Shown one piece after another: positions 7,618-15,443 of a stretch of 64,000 nt of DNA. Position 1 is the first letter of the stretch. The number at the start of each line of letters is the position of its first letter. The notes beneath the pieces were generated by a model. That model worked only from the letters and a program-made list of their open reading frames with translations, was not told the DNA's origin and made no database searches. A program made the translations under genes and the position numbers. The DNA is from Nocardia huaxiensis (GTDB taxonomy: Bacteria; Actinomycetota; Actinomycetes; Mycobacteriales; Mycobacteriaceae). The DNA is taken from the NCBI RefSeq assembly GCF_013744875.1, contig NZ_CP059399.1:5394001-5458000 (forward strand). Direction: 5' to 3'.

Positions 7618-8970
7618 GTGACGCGAACACTATGGCGAGTACTGGGTGTGGTGGGGTGTGCGGTTGTTGTGTTGCTGCTCAATCCGATTGCTGTGTCGGC
7701 GCATCCGGTACCGGGGACCCGGGTGCTGCTCGATGTGCGGGAGACGGCGGTCGAGGCCGAATTGTCCATACCCACTGGGGAGTTGGCGGCGGCGAGCGGT
7801 ATCGATGTCGACTTGCGGGCCAGTCTGTCGGGAGGGGACGCGGCAGGGTTGGGTAGGTATCTGCGCGAGCATGTGCGGGCGGCCTCGTCGGATGGCCGGG
7901 CTTGGGGTGTCGAGATCGGCGATATGCGGGTGGAGTATGCCGAGGGGACGGCGCTGGGGGCGTACAAGCAGCTTGTCGTTCGTGCGGTGCTGACTCCGCC
8001 GGCCGAGGTCGATATGCGGCGGTTCGTGCTGGGGTACGACGCTGTTATTCACAAGGTCGGCACTCATATCGCCATTGTTTCGGTCCGGCAGGACTGGCAG
8101 GGCGGACGCGTCGATGCCGGCAATGACGCCAGGCAGGTGGGTGTGGTGCGGATGGACGCGGAAACCGGGACGGTGCCGCCGCTTTCGGTGGATCTGACCG
8201 ACGGCGGGGCGTGGCGGGGATTCGTCGGGATGGTGGTGCTCGGTGGCCATCACATTCTCGAAGGGACCGACCATCTGCTGTTCCTGTTCACGCTCCTGCT
8301 GCCGGCGGTGCTGATCGCCAGGGCCGGACGCTGGCAGCCGGACAATCGGGCGGGGCGCGCCATGCGGCATATCGTGGCCGTCACTGTCGCGTTCACGGTG
8401 GGGCACTCGGCGGCACTGGTGGTCAGTGCCCTGGGGCGGCTCGAGATTCCGGTGCAGCCGGTCGAAACGCTCATAGCCGCAACGATTCTCGTGGGTGGTG
8501 TGCACGCCGTCCGGCCGCTGTTCCCGGGCCGGGAGGCCGGCGTGGCGGGCGTGTTCGGGCTGGTGCACGGTATGGCGTTCTCGTTCACCCTGGCGGAGTT
8601 GAAGCTGTCCTCGAGCCAATTGGCGCTCAGTGTGCTCGGGTTCAATCTCGGCATCGAGGCTGTTCAGTTGTTTCTGGTGGCGCTCACCCTGCCGTCGCTG
8701 CTGGTTCTGGCCGCCACGCGAGCTCAGCCGTTCCTCCGTGTCGGTGGCGCGGTGCTGGCTGTCGTCGCCGCGCTCGGCTGGGTCTTCGATCGACTCGGTG
8801 TCGCCAATCCGGTCGCGCGTGCCGCGGATCAGGGTGGCGCGCTGATCCTTCCGATCGTCACGACCGCGGCTGCCGTGGCGGTTCTGGTGCTGACCGTACA
8901 GACATTCAGACGACGTATCGATCGCGGCAATCCTGCGTCGAAGCCCTTGTGGGAGAAGGTGATCCCATGA
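7618..8970 (+). CDS. HupE/UreJ-family membrane protein with extracytoplasmic N-terminal domain
   Basis: About 450 residues. A signal-type helix (residues 1-25, ending SAHPVPG) leads to a roughly 180-residue extracytoplasmic beta-rich domain, then six or so membrane helices starting at GMVVLGGHHILEGTDHLLFLF. The G-x-H-H-I-x-x-G-x-D-H-x-L-F motif and GVHAVRPLFPG...GLVHGMAFSF are the signatures of HupE/UreJ-2 proteins, which are linked to metal (nickel or cobalt) movement in some systems. No hydrogenase or urease gene is near. I prefer the GTG at 7618; the frame also opens at 7588 with an extension of no signal-peptide character. Confidence 0.8.
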   Translation: MTRTLWRVLGVVGCAVVVLLLNPIAVSAHPVPGTRVLLDVRETAVEAELSIPTGELAAASGIDVDLRASLSGGDAAGLGRYLREHVRAASSDGRAWGVEIGDMRVEYAEGTALGAYKQLVVRAVLTPPAEVDMRRFVLGYDAVIHKVGTHIAIVSVRQDWQGGRVDAGNDARQVGVVRMDAETGTVPPLSVDLTDGGAWRGFVGMVVLGGHHILEGTDHLLFLFTLLLPAVLIARAGRWQPDNRAGRAMRHIVAVTVAFTVGHSAALVVSALGRLEIPVQPVETLIAATILVGGVHAVRPLFPGREAGVAGVFGLVHGMAFSFTLAELKLSSSQLALSVLGFNLGIEAVQLFLVALTLPSLLVLAATRAQPFLRVGGAVLAVVAALGWVFDRLGVANPVARAADQGGALILPIVTTAAAVAVLVLTVQTFRRRIDRGNPASKPLWEKVIP

Positions 8971-9028
8971 TTGCCTCGAACGGCGCGGTGTCCGATCCGG
9001 GCGTGCGCGGCCGTCGAGAGGAGCCTTC

Positions 9029-10252
9029 GTGTCGATCCACAACGGTGCGGCTCCAACTGTAGGTTATCGCCAGGCGCTGACCTCGGTTCGGGTGATCTTC
9101 CTTCTTTCCGGTTTGCTCTTCGCGACCTGGGCAGCGCGGATACCGACGGTCAAGGACAGCATCGGACTCGACGAGGCCGGGCTGGCCATCGTCTTCGCCG
9201 GGTTGAACATCGGCGCGATCGTCGGCTTGCAGCTGGGCAAGTTCCTCACGCTGCGTTTCGGGAGCAGATCGACGCTTCGCGTGACGGTACCGGTGTTCGC
9301 GGTCTGTCTTCCCGGTCTGCTGCTGGTACCCGATCGAGCCGGATTGACCGTTGCCGCTGTCGTTTTCGCGATGTCGAACAGCGTCGTGGATGTCGCGATG
9401 AACGCGCACGGGGTCGCGGTCGAGAAGTCGAGTGGGCGTTCACTGCTCTCCGGTATCCACGCCTATTTCAGTATGGGCATGATCGGCGGTTCCCTGATCG
9501 GCGTGGCAGCCGAGCGAGCGGAGATCTCGCTGACGGCACATTTCTGGGCGGTCGCGCTGCTCACCATGGCAGCGGCGCTGATGCGCTCGAACCGCCTGCT
9601 GCCTTCGGTTGTCGATCGCGTCGGCAGCGCCGTCGGCGGGGCCGGGCGGGTCCGCCAGTGGCCCACTCGATTGATCGTTCTCGGTCTGCTCGCCTTCGCG
9701 GTCGCACTGGTCGAAGGGGCCGCGAACGACTGGTCGGCGGTCTACCTGCGCGACGAAACGCATGCCAGCGGTGCCGCCGCCGCAGTCGGATTCGCGATCT
9801 TCGCCGCCGGAATGACTCTCGGTAGATTCGCGGGTGATCACCTCGTGGCCCGCTTCGGCCCCGTCCGCCCATTTCTCGCCGGAACCCTCACCGCCGGAAT
9901 CGGATTCGGTGCCGCGCTGCTCATCGGCGGCACCATCCCCGGCTTCATCGGACTGGCCCTCCTGGGGTTCGGCATCTCCTACACCCTGCCCCTGACTTTC
10001 GCCGCCGGTGGCGATGTCCCCGGCATCCCCGTCGCTCGCGCCATAGCCAATATCTCCATCCTCGGCTATTGCGGCTTCTTCACCGGCCCGGTGCTGATCG
10101 GTTTCCTGGCCCACCGCTGGGGGCTCACTCTCGGCCTGGCGGTCCCCGTCGCGATAGTGCTGGTCGCCGCACTCGGTTCCCGCGCACTCCGCCCGCCGGC
10201 ACGATCTCATGCGCACTCGGAATCCGCATGCCCAGAGAACAACTCGCATTGA
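9029..10252 (+). CDS. MFS transporter (YbjJ/fucose-permease-like)
   Basis: 407 residues from a GTG, with SD-like GAGAGGAG about 9 nt before it. Around twelve hydrophobic segments are visible. SGLLFATWAARIPTVKDSIGLDEAGLA is the typical opening of the YbjJ-type MFS group, and the second half begins near LLAFAVALVEGAANDWSAVYLRDE, also typical of that group. Substrate unknown; YbjJ-like members are usually predicted exporters or sugar carriers. It lies 58 bp after the HupE-like gene and may share its transcript. Confidence 0.85.
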   Translation: MSIHNGAAPTVGYRQALTSVRVIFLLSGLLFATWAARIPTVKDSIGLDEAGLAIVFAGLNIGAIVGLQLGKFLTLRFGSRSTLRVTVPVFAVCLPGLLLVPDRAGLTVAAVVFAMSNSVVDVAMNAHGVAVEKSSGRSLLSGIHAYFSMGMIGGSLIGVAAERAEISLTAHFWAVALLTMAAALMRSNRLLPSVVDRVGSAVGGAGRVRQWPTRLIVLGLLAFAVALVEGAANDWSAVYLRDETHASGAAAAVGFAIFAAGMTLGRFAGDHLVARFGPVRPFLAGTLTAGIGFGAALLIGGTIPGFIGLALLGFGISYTLPLTFAAGGDVPGIPVARAIANISILGYCGFFTGPVLIGFLAHRWGLTLGLAVPVAIVLVAALGSRALRPPARSHAHSESACPENNSH

Positions 10253-10267
10253 CTGTGCCGAACCCAC

Positions 10268-11149
10268 TCAGCCGGCGGTCCAGGGGCGCAGCTTCTCCGG
10301 GTTTCGGATCACCCAGATTCGGGTGATGCGATTGTCGGCTATGTCGAAGGCGTAGACGGAGATGACGACGCCGTCTTGTTCGGCTACCAGGCCGGGCTGG
10401 CCGTTTACTGTGCGTTCGAGGAGGGTGAATCGCGTGCCGCGGGAGGCGATTTCGATCCAGGCGCGGGCGATCTGGGTGCCGCCGGTGATGGGGTGGAGGA
10501 AGGCGGGGGCCAGGCCGCCGCTGTCGGCGGTGGCGGTGGCGGTGGGGTCCAGTAGCGCGATGAGGGCGTCGATATCGCTTGTCTCCCAAGCGTGTTTGAA
10601 GTTTCTGATCACCTCGGAGCGTTCGGTGGTGGACGGAGGTTCGGCGGTGGTGATGCGGCGGCGGGCCGACGACGCCAGTTGACGGCAGGCGGCGGGGGTG
10701 CGGCCCACTATGTCGGCTACTTCGGCGAAGGAGTAGCGGAAGACATCGTGCAGGACGAAGGAGACTCGTTCGGCGGGGGTCATGGAGTCGAGGACCACCA
10801 GGAAGGCCATGGAGATGGATTCGTCGAGGGTGATGCGGTCGGCGGGGTCGGGGGCGCCGGGGCGGTCGGTGTGGGCGGGGATGGGTTCGGGGATCCATTC
10901 GCCGACATAGTGTTCGCGGCGGGCGCGGGCGGAGCCGAGGAGGTCGAGGCAGATGCGGCCGGCGACGGTGGTGAGCCAGGCGCCGGGGACGACGATGGCG
11001 TCCCGGTCGCTGTCGGTGAGGGCGTACCAGCGGGCGTAGGTTTCCTGGACCACGTCCTCGGCTTCGGCGAGGGAGCCGAGCAGGCGGTAGGCGAGGTTGA
11101 TCAGCTGGCGGCGTTCGCTGATCACCGCGGGTAGGTGCGGGTCGGTCAT
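10268..11149 (-). CDS. sigJ: ECF41-type sigma factor (SigJ-like) with SnoaL-fold C-terminus
   Basis: 293 residues. Region 2 (LAYRLLGSLAEAEDVVQETYARW) and region 4 (YSFAEVADIVGRTPAACRQLASSARRR) are followed by a roughly 110-residue SnoaL-like domain. Two ECF41 hallmarks are present: a WLPEP-like motif between the sigma domains (EWIPEP) and an NPDKL-like motif near the end (NPEKL). In ECF41 factors the C-terminal domain replaces an anti-sigma factor and both restrains and supports activity. The ATG at 11149 follows AGGAGCCGAT. It is divergent from a flavin reductase-SnoaL pair, which are likely targets because ECF41 factors usually control adjacent redox enzymes. Confidence 0.88.
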   Translation of the reverse strand: MTDPHLPAVISERRQLINLAYRLLGSLAEAEDVVQETYARWYALTDSDRDAIVVPGAWLTTVAGRICLDLLGSARARREHYVGEWIPEPIPAHTDRPGAPDPADRITLDESISMAFLVVLDSMTPAERVSFVLHDVFRYSFAEVADIVGRTPAACRQLASSARRRITTAEPPSTTERSEVIRNFKHAWETSDIDALIALLDPTATATADSGGLAPAFLHPITGGTQIARAWIEIASRGTRFTLLERTVNGQPGLVAEQDGVVISVYAFDIADNRITRIWVIRNPEKLRPWTAG

Positions 11150-11251
11150 GATCGGCTCCTTCGGATGTGCGTCCTCACCGAATTCGACGAGACAGCGGCC
11201 CGATTTGTATGGCGGCCTGACATTTCGCACGCCTGCTTCGTCGGATGGTCG

Positions 11252-11262
11252 TGACACTGTCA
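11252..11262. promoter_or_regulatory. 11-bp palindrome between sigJ-like gene and flavin reductase gene
   Basis: TGACACTGTCA is a perfect palindrome 20 bp before the reductase ATG. On the minus strand it contains TGTCAC, close to the TGTCACA -35 element known for ECF41 promoters; a CGTG lies 18-19 bp downstream at 11228-11231. A second TGACA occurs at 11218. The match to a full ECF41 promoter is imperfect. Confidence 0.35.
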
Positions 11263-11282
11263 GCAGAGCAGGAGTGGTGGAC

Positions 11283-11903
11283 ATGATCAAAATCGGGATC
11301 ATTCTGGGCAGCACACGGCCCAATCGCAATGCGCCGCAGGTGGCGCGGTGGGTGCTCGAACATGCCTCGCGGCGCGGCGATGCCGAGTTCGAGATCATCG
11401 ATCTGAAAGACCATCCGCTGCCGCACTTCGAGGAGGAAGTGCCGCCGATGTTCGGGCCGTCGGTGCATGCGCACACTCGCGCGTGGGCCGAGCGGCTGGC
11501 CGGCTTCGACGGTTTCATCATCGTCACACCGGAGTACAACCACGGCGCTCCCGGAGTGCTGAAGAACGCCATCGACCATGCGTTCGCGGAATGGGCCAAC
11601 AAGGCGATCGGATTCGTCTCCTATGGCGTGGACGGCGGCGTGCGCGCGGTAGAGCAGCTGCGCTCGGTCTGCGGTGTGCTCGGCTTGGCCGATGTCGGTT
11701 ACCAGGTGACCCTGTCGGTCAAGACCGATTTCGAGAACCACACCGTGTTCCGGCCGGCCGACCGCCACGATGTCACGCTGAACGGCCTGCTGGATCAGCT
11801 GGTCGCCTGGAGCACTGCGCTCGCGCCACTGCGGTACTCGGTCACCGACACCCCGGATTTCACCGAAGGAGCAACTCATGACGAGCAACTTTCCGTCCGA
11901 TGA
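11283..11903 (+). CDS. NADPH-dependent FMN reductase family protein
   Basis: 206 residues with a flavodoxin-like fold. GIILGSTRPNRNAPQVARWV near the start binds the FMN phosphate, and VTPEYNHGAPGVLKNAIDHA around residues 80-100 is the conserved flavin-ring loop of the FMN_red family. Such enzymes move electrons from NAD(P)H to FMN, quinones or related acceptors in the cytoplasm. The ATG has AGGAG 8-9 nt before it. It overlaps the next gene by 26 bp and is divergent from the ECF41 sigma gene, its likely controller. Confidence 0.92.
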   Translation: MIKIGIILGSTRPNRNAPQVARWVLEHASRRGDAEFEIIDLKDHPLPHFEEEVPPMFGPSVHAHTRAWAERLAGFDGFIIVTPEYNHGAPGVLKNAIDHAFAEWANKAIGFVSYGVDGGVRAVEQLRSVCGVLGLADVGYQVTLSVKTDFENHTVFRPADRHDVTLNGLLDQLVAWSTALAPLRYSVTDTPDFTEGATHDEQLSVR

Positions 11904-12321
11904 GGCCGCGATCCGCGCGCGGATCGACACCGTGATCGATGCGCTGCACGCGAAGGATCTCGATGCGCTGAAACAGGTGTACGCCGCCGATGTGGTGTCC
12001 TTCGACATCGATCCGCCGCTCCAGCATGTCGGCATCGCGGCGAAGCTGGAGAACTGGGTGCGGGTGTTCGAGTTCTTCGACACCGTGCGCTACGAGTTGC
12101 GCGACCTGACTTTCACGGTGGGCGGCGACGTGGCGTTCGGGCACGGATTCGGCCGTCTCAGTGGCACTTTGAGCAATGGGACGGCGACCAGCGGCATGTG
12201 GGTGCGGGTCAGCTACGGCCTGCGCAAGATCGAGGGCACCTGGATGATCGCGCATGATCAGGTCTCGGTGCCGCTGGATATCGCCAGCGGGAAAGGTGTG
12301 GTCGACCTCGAACCACACTGA
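11878..12321 (+). CDS. SnoaL/NTF2-like domain protein
   Basis: 147 residues spanning one NTF2-like barrel: AIRARIDTVIDALHAKDLDALKQVYAADVVSFD is the typical helix-plus-first-strand opening, and WVRVSYGLRKIEGTWMIAHDQVSVP the closing strands (the DUF4440/SnoaL_3 pattern). These proteins are small ligand-binding folds or isomerase-like enzymes. The coding overlap with the flavin reductase indicates coupled expression. The C-terminal domain of the adjacent sigma factor has the same fold, so the pair may respond to the same type of ligand; that is speculation. Confidence 0.85.
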   Translation: MTSNFPSDEAAIRARIDTVIDALHAKDLDALKQVYAADVVSFDIDPPLQHVGIAAKLENWVRVFEFFDTVRYELRDLTFTVGGDVAFGHGFGRLSGTLSNGTATSGMWVRVSYGLRKIEGTWMIAHDQVSVPLDIASGKGVVDLEPH

Positions 12322-12375
12322 AGACCAATCGGTATGTAAATCCCGACCGGCCCGCCCGCCGCGACCCCGGGTATG

Positions 12376-12389
12376 CGAACATATGTTCG
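12376..12389. promoter_or_regulatory. LexA-binding SOS box upstream of dinB
   Basis: CGAACATATGTTCG is a perfect 14-bp palindrome that fits the actinobacterial SOS-box pattern CGAAC-N4-GTTCG. It lies 14 bp before the proposed dinB start, a place where LexA would block transcription. The position also argues against the ATG inside the box (12383) being the true start. Confidence 0.75.
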
Positions 12390-12403
12390 TGTCCGGAGGT
12401 GAG

Positions 12404-13609
12404 GTGCTCGGTCGGGACCGCCCGCAGCGGGCGGCCATTCTGCATGCCGACCTGGACTCCTTCTACGCCTCGGTGGAACAGCGCGACAATCCGCGACTGC
12501 GCGGGCGACCGGTCATCGTCGGCGGCGGCGTGGTGCTGGCGGCCTCCTACGAGGCGAAAGCCTTCGGGGTGCGCACGCCGATGAACGCCGGCCAAGCCCT
12601 ACGTCTGTGCCCGCAGGCGATCGTGGTGCCACCCCGCATGAGCGCCTATTCCGAAGCCAGCAAGGCGGTGTTCGAGATCTTCCGCGACACCACACCCGAG
12701 GTCGAGGGCATCTCGATCGACGAGGCTTTCCTCGACGTCGGCGGACTGTGGCGGATCGCCGGGGCGCCCGTGGACATCGCCCACCGCCTGCGTGAACGGG
12801 TGCGCGCGGAGGTCGGACTGCCCATCTCGGTCGGCGTCGCACGCACCAAGTTCCTCGCGAAGGTGGCCAGCGCGGTGTCCAAACCCGATGGGCTGCTGGA
12901 GGTTCCGCCCGACGGCGAACTGGCCTTCCTGCATCCGCTGCCCGTCGAGCGGCTGTGGGGCGTGGGCGCGGTGACCGCACGGGAATTGCGCGAACGCGGC
13001 ATCACCACGGTCGGACAATTGGCCGAGATGGGTGAGGGCCCGCTGCGCGCCGCGCTCGGGCCCGCGGCGGGGCGGCACCTGTACGCCCTGTCCTGGGCGC
13101 GCGACCCACGGCGCGTGGACACCGGGGTGCGGCGGCGGTCCATCGGTGCGCAACGGGCGCTGGGGCGGCGCACCCGCACCGATGCGGAAATCGAGGCGTA
13201 CCTGCACGGGCTCGCGGATCGACTCGGCCACCGCCTGCGCCGAGCGCGGCGCGTGTGCCGAACCGTGGTGCTGCGCATGCGATTCGATGATTTCGGGCGG
13301 GCGACACGATCACACACCCTGCCCGAGGCCACCAATAGCGGCGAGACCCTCCTGCGGGCCGCGCGCACGCTGCTGGCCGAGGCGCTGCCCATGATCCACG
13401 AGCGCGGGCTGACCTTGATCGGGCTCGCCCTGACCAATCTCGATGACGCCGACACCATGCAGCTCACCCTGCCGTTGCAGCCGCGCGCCGAATCCACGCT
13501 CGACTCGACGCTGGACGCCCTGCGTGATCGATTCGGCGCGGGAACCGTCACGCGCGCAGCACTTCTCGGCCGAGGCGAAGGGATTTCGGTGCCGATCCTG
13601 CCGGACTGA
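12404..13609 (+). CDS. dinB: DNA polymerase IV (Y-family translesion polymerase)
   Basis: About 401 residues. ILHADLDSFYASVEQ holds the first metal-binding Asp residues, ISIDEAFLDV the catalytic Asp-Glu pair, and SVGVARTKFLAKVASAVSKPDG is the palm/fingers motif of DinB proteins; a helix-hairpin-helix thumb and little-finger domain follow. It copies past damaged bases with low fidelity. I start at GTG 12404 because GGAGG lies 4 nt upstream and because ATG 12383 falls inside the SOS box. The C-terminus shows no clear beta-clamp motif of the Q-L-x-L-F kind, although MQLTLPLQ near the end could serve. Control by LexA is inferred from the box. Confidence 0.93.
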   Translation: MLGRDRPQRAAILHADLDSFYASVEQRDNPRLRGRPVIVGGGVVLAASYEAKAFGVRTPMNAGQALRLCPQAIVVPPRMSAYSEASKAVFEIFRDTTPEVEGISIDEAFLDVGGLWRIAGAPVDIAHRLRERVRAEVGLPISVGVARTKFLAKVASAVSKPDGLLEVPPDGELAFLHPLPVERLWGVGAVTARELRERGITTVGQLAEMGEGPLRAALGPAAGRHLYALSWARDPRRVDTGVRRRSIGAQRALGRRTRTDAEIEAYLHGLADRLGHRLRRARRVCRTVVLRMRFDDFGRATRSHTLPEATNSGETLLRAARTLLAEALPMIHERGLTLIGLALTNLDDADTMQLTLPLQPRAESTLDSTLDALRDRFGAGTVTRAALLGRGEGISVPILPD

Positions 13610-13669
13610 GGAGGCAGTGCGCCACGATGCGGACAGCAACCCACCTCCTTGCCGAATACCGTGAATTCG

Positions 13670-14899
13670 TCAGGCTTTCCGGTCGATCGAGTTCGATATC
13701 TGCGCGACCAGCTTCCACGGCCGATCCAGATCGGCCTGCGCCTTACCGCTGGTGAGCACCGCACCGGACACGCCGCGCGCCGGATCCGCCCACCCGTACT
13801 GCGTGGTCAATCCGCTACGGCCGAAATGGGTTTCGGTATGCCGCCCGAATTTCGAACGGCGGCCACCCAATTCGAAGCCCGCCACCGACACGCGACCGGC
13901 CGCACCGGGAATCCACGGCGCCGGACGCACCGCCGTCTGCAAGGTATCCGGCCGGATGATGCGCACACCGTCCAATTCGCCACCGCGCGCGAGAATCGCG
14001 TAGAAACGTGACAGTTCCGCCGCGGTCGTCACCAGATTGCCGGAGGGCAGTTCCGCGGTGAGGAACGCTCGCGTGTCCTCGGCGGACGTCGGCCCGGACA
14101 ACCCGCCGCCGAGCGCCCGGCCGGCCAGATGCCGCCACACCCGGGACGGGCCGGGGCCCACCTTCACGCTGGGCACGACCTCGTCGACGTCCTCGGGCCG
14201 CACCCCGAAATTGGTCCAGCGGAAACCCAATGGGTCCAGCACCTGCTCACGCAGATGATCCCGCATCCGCTTCCCGGTGGCCCGCTGCACCAGCAGCCGC
14301 TGAATCAACCCGCTGGTCAAGGCGTGATAGACCCGGAACCGCCCGGGTTTCCAACTCGGCTTCAGCGCGGCCAGCCCCTGCACCGCCAGTTCCTCGTTCA
14401 GGACCAGCTCGGTCCCCCGGTAGGGCGGGGTGATGAACGGCACGCCGGCCGAATGCGACAGCACATCCCCGATGGTGATGCGTTCCTTGCCGTTCGCCGC
14501 GAACTCCGGAATGTATTCGCACACCGGATCTTTCAGCGCGAACGCGCCCTGCTCGATGAGCATGGCCAGCACGGTCGCGGACACGCCCTTGGCGGTGGAG
14601 AAGCCACAGAACGGCATGTCCGGTGTCACGAGCCGCTTGTCCGCGTCGGGCCCGTCCTTGGGACCGTTGCCCCACCCGTGGCCGATGGCCCGATTGAGCA
14701 GGATGCGCCCGTCGCGCCGCAGGCAGATCTGGATAGCGGGTGTGGTCCCCAGGCGATACCAGTCCTGTACAGCACCCCAGATCGCGTCCACCGCGCGCGG
14801 GTCCACGCCTGCCGCATCCGGACCGTCTTCGTGACCGATCGTGGTCACGGCGTCCAGGTCCGCGCCGATCCGCACCAGTGACATCGCATCAGCGTTCAT
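13670..14899 (-). CDS. Serine hydrolase / beta-lactamase-family esterase
   Basis: 409 residues, cytoplasmic (no signal peptide). The S-x-x-K motif is STAK at residues 101-104, and the second motif is YHALTSG, as in class C-like EstB/LACTB esterases where the Y-x-N of true beta-lactamases is changed. A late HFGRSGLTTQYGW stretch corresponds to the third active-site loop (H-x-G). Such proteins usually hydrolyse esters or peptides rather than beta-lactams. It is convergent with dinB. Confidence 0.85.
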   Translation of the reverse strand: MNADAMSLVRIGADLDAVTTIGHEDGPDAAGVDPRAVDAIWGAVQDWYRLGTTPAIQICLRRDGRILLNRAIGHGWGNGPKDGPDADKRLVTPDMPFCGFSTAKGVSATVLAMLIEQGAFALKDPVCEYIPEFAANGKERITIGDVLSHSAGVPFITPPYRGTELVLNEELAVQGLAALKPSWKPGRFRVYHALTSGLIQRLLVQRATGKRMRDHLREQVLDPLGFRWTNFGVRPEDVDEVVPSVKVGPGPSRVWRHLAGRALGGGLSGPTSAEDTRAFLTAELPSGNLVTTAAELSRFYAILARGGELDGVRIIRPDTLQTAVRPAPWIPGAAGRVSVAGFELGGRRSKFGRHTETHFGRSGLTTQYGWADPARGVSGAVLTSGKAQADLDRPWKLVAQISNSIDRKA

Positions 14900-15087
14900 C
14901 CGACCAGCATAGAGAAAACCGATCGGTAGGCTTCCCGCGTGCCGAGCCCCGACACGAGCCGATTCCCGGCGTGTGGCGCGTGTCCGGGTTTATCCCGCGC
15001 GGGAGTGGATATCGCATCCGATGCCCGTAGCGCCTCCCCCGGGACGCGCTCGCGGTTGCACGGCACACTGCGGAAGGAGTCGGCGCG

Positions 15088-15390
15088 ATGGCGATTGCGA
15101 TTGCGGTCGGTCTCGGTGTGAGCACGCTCGCATCGGTTCCGGTCATGGTTTTCGGTGGGCTTCCGAACCCGAACTACCCGCAGCCGGGGATCGGGATACC
15201 CAGCTATCCGCAACCGGGCGTGCCCAGCGGCTGCCTCATGTTCTGCGACCCGCTGCAGTCCCTGCCGAACCCGGGTTATGTTCCGCCGCTGCCGGATTGC
15301 GCGACACCGCCCTACGACGGCGGCACCGGGTGGATCATGCCGCTGGATCACGCCTCGGCCGATTCGCCCTTCGGTGTGATGGGCGACTGA
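15088..15390 (+). CDS. Small secreted Pro/Gly/Tyr-rich protein
   Basis: 100 residues with a good ribosome site (GGAAGGAG) before the ATG. Residues 1-22 are hydrophobic and look like a short signal segment. The rest repeats NP-x-YPQPG-like units (NPNYPQPGIG, PSYPQPGVP, NPGYVPP) and has three cysteines. No known domain is recognised; the composition resembles short cell-envelope proteins of mycolate-containing bacteria. A GC-rich hairpin (15405-15423) follows the stop codon. Confidence 0.55.
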   Translation: MAIAIAVGLGVSTLASVPVMVFGGLPNPNYPQPGIGIPSYPQPGVPSGCLMFCDPLQSLPNPGYVPPLPDCATPPYDGGTGWIMPLDHASADSPFGVMGD

Positions 15391-15443
15391 GCCGCCCGCG
15401 TGGTCGGGCCGGGAACGGGCCCGGGTGTCGTAGGGTCGAGGTC

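Noticed and set aside
12383..12403. ATG at 12383 as dinB start
   Set aside because: It lies inside the SOS box and has no ribosome site, while GTG 12404 follows GGAGG.
15405..15423. GC-rich hairpin between the small secreted protein and the integrase
   Set aside because: Arms are only 6 bp and the hairpin lies 20 bp before the next start; too weak to call a terminator.
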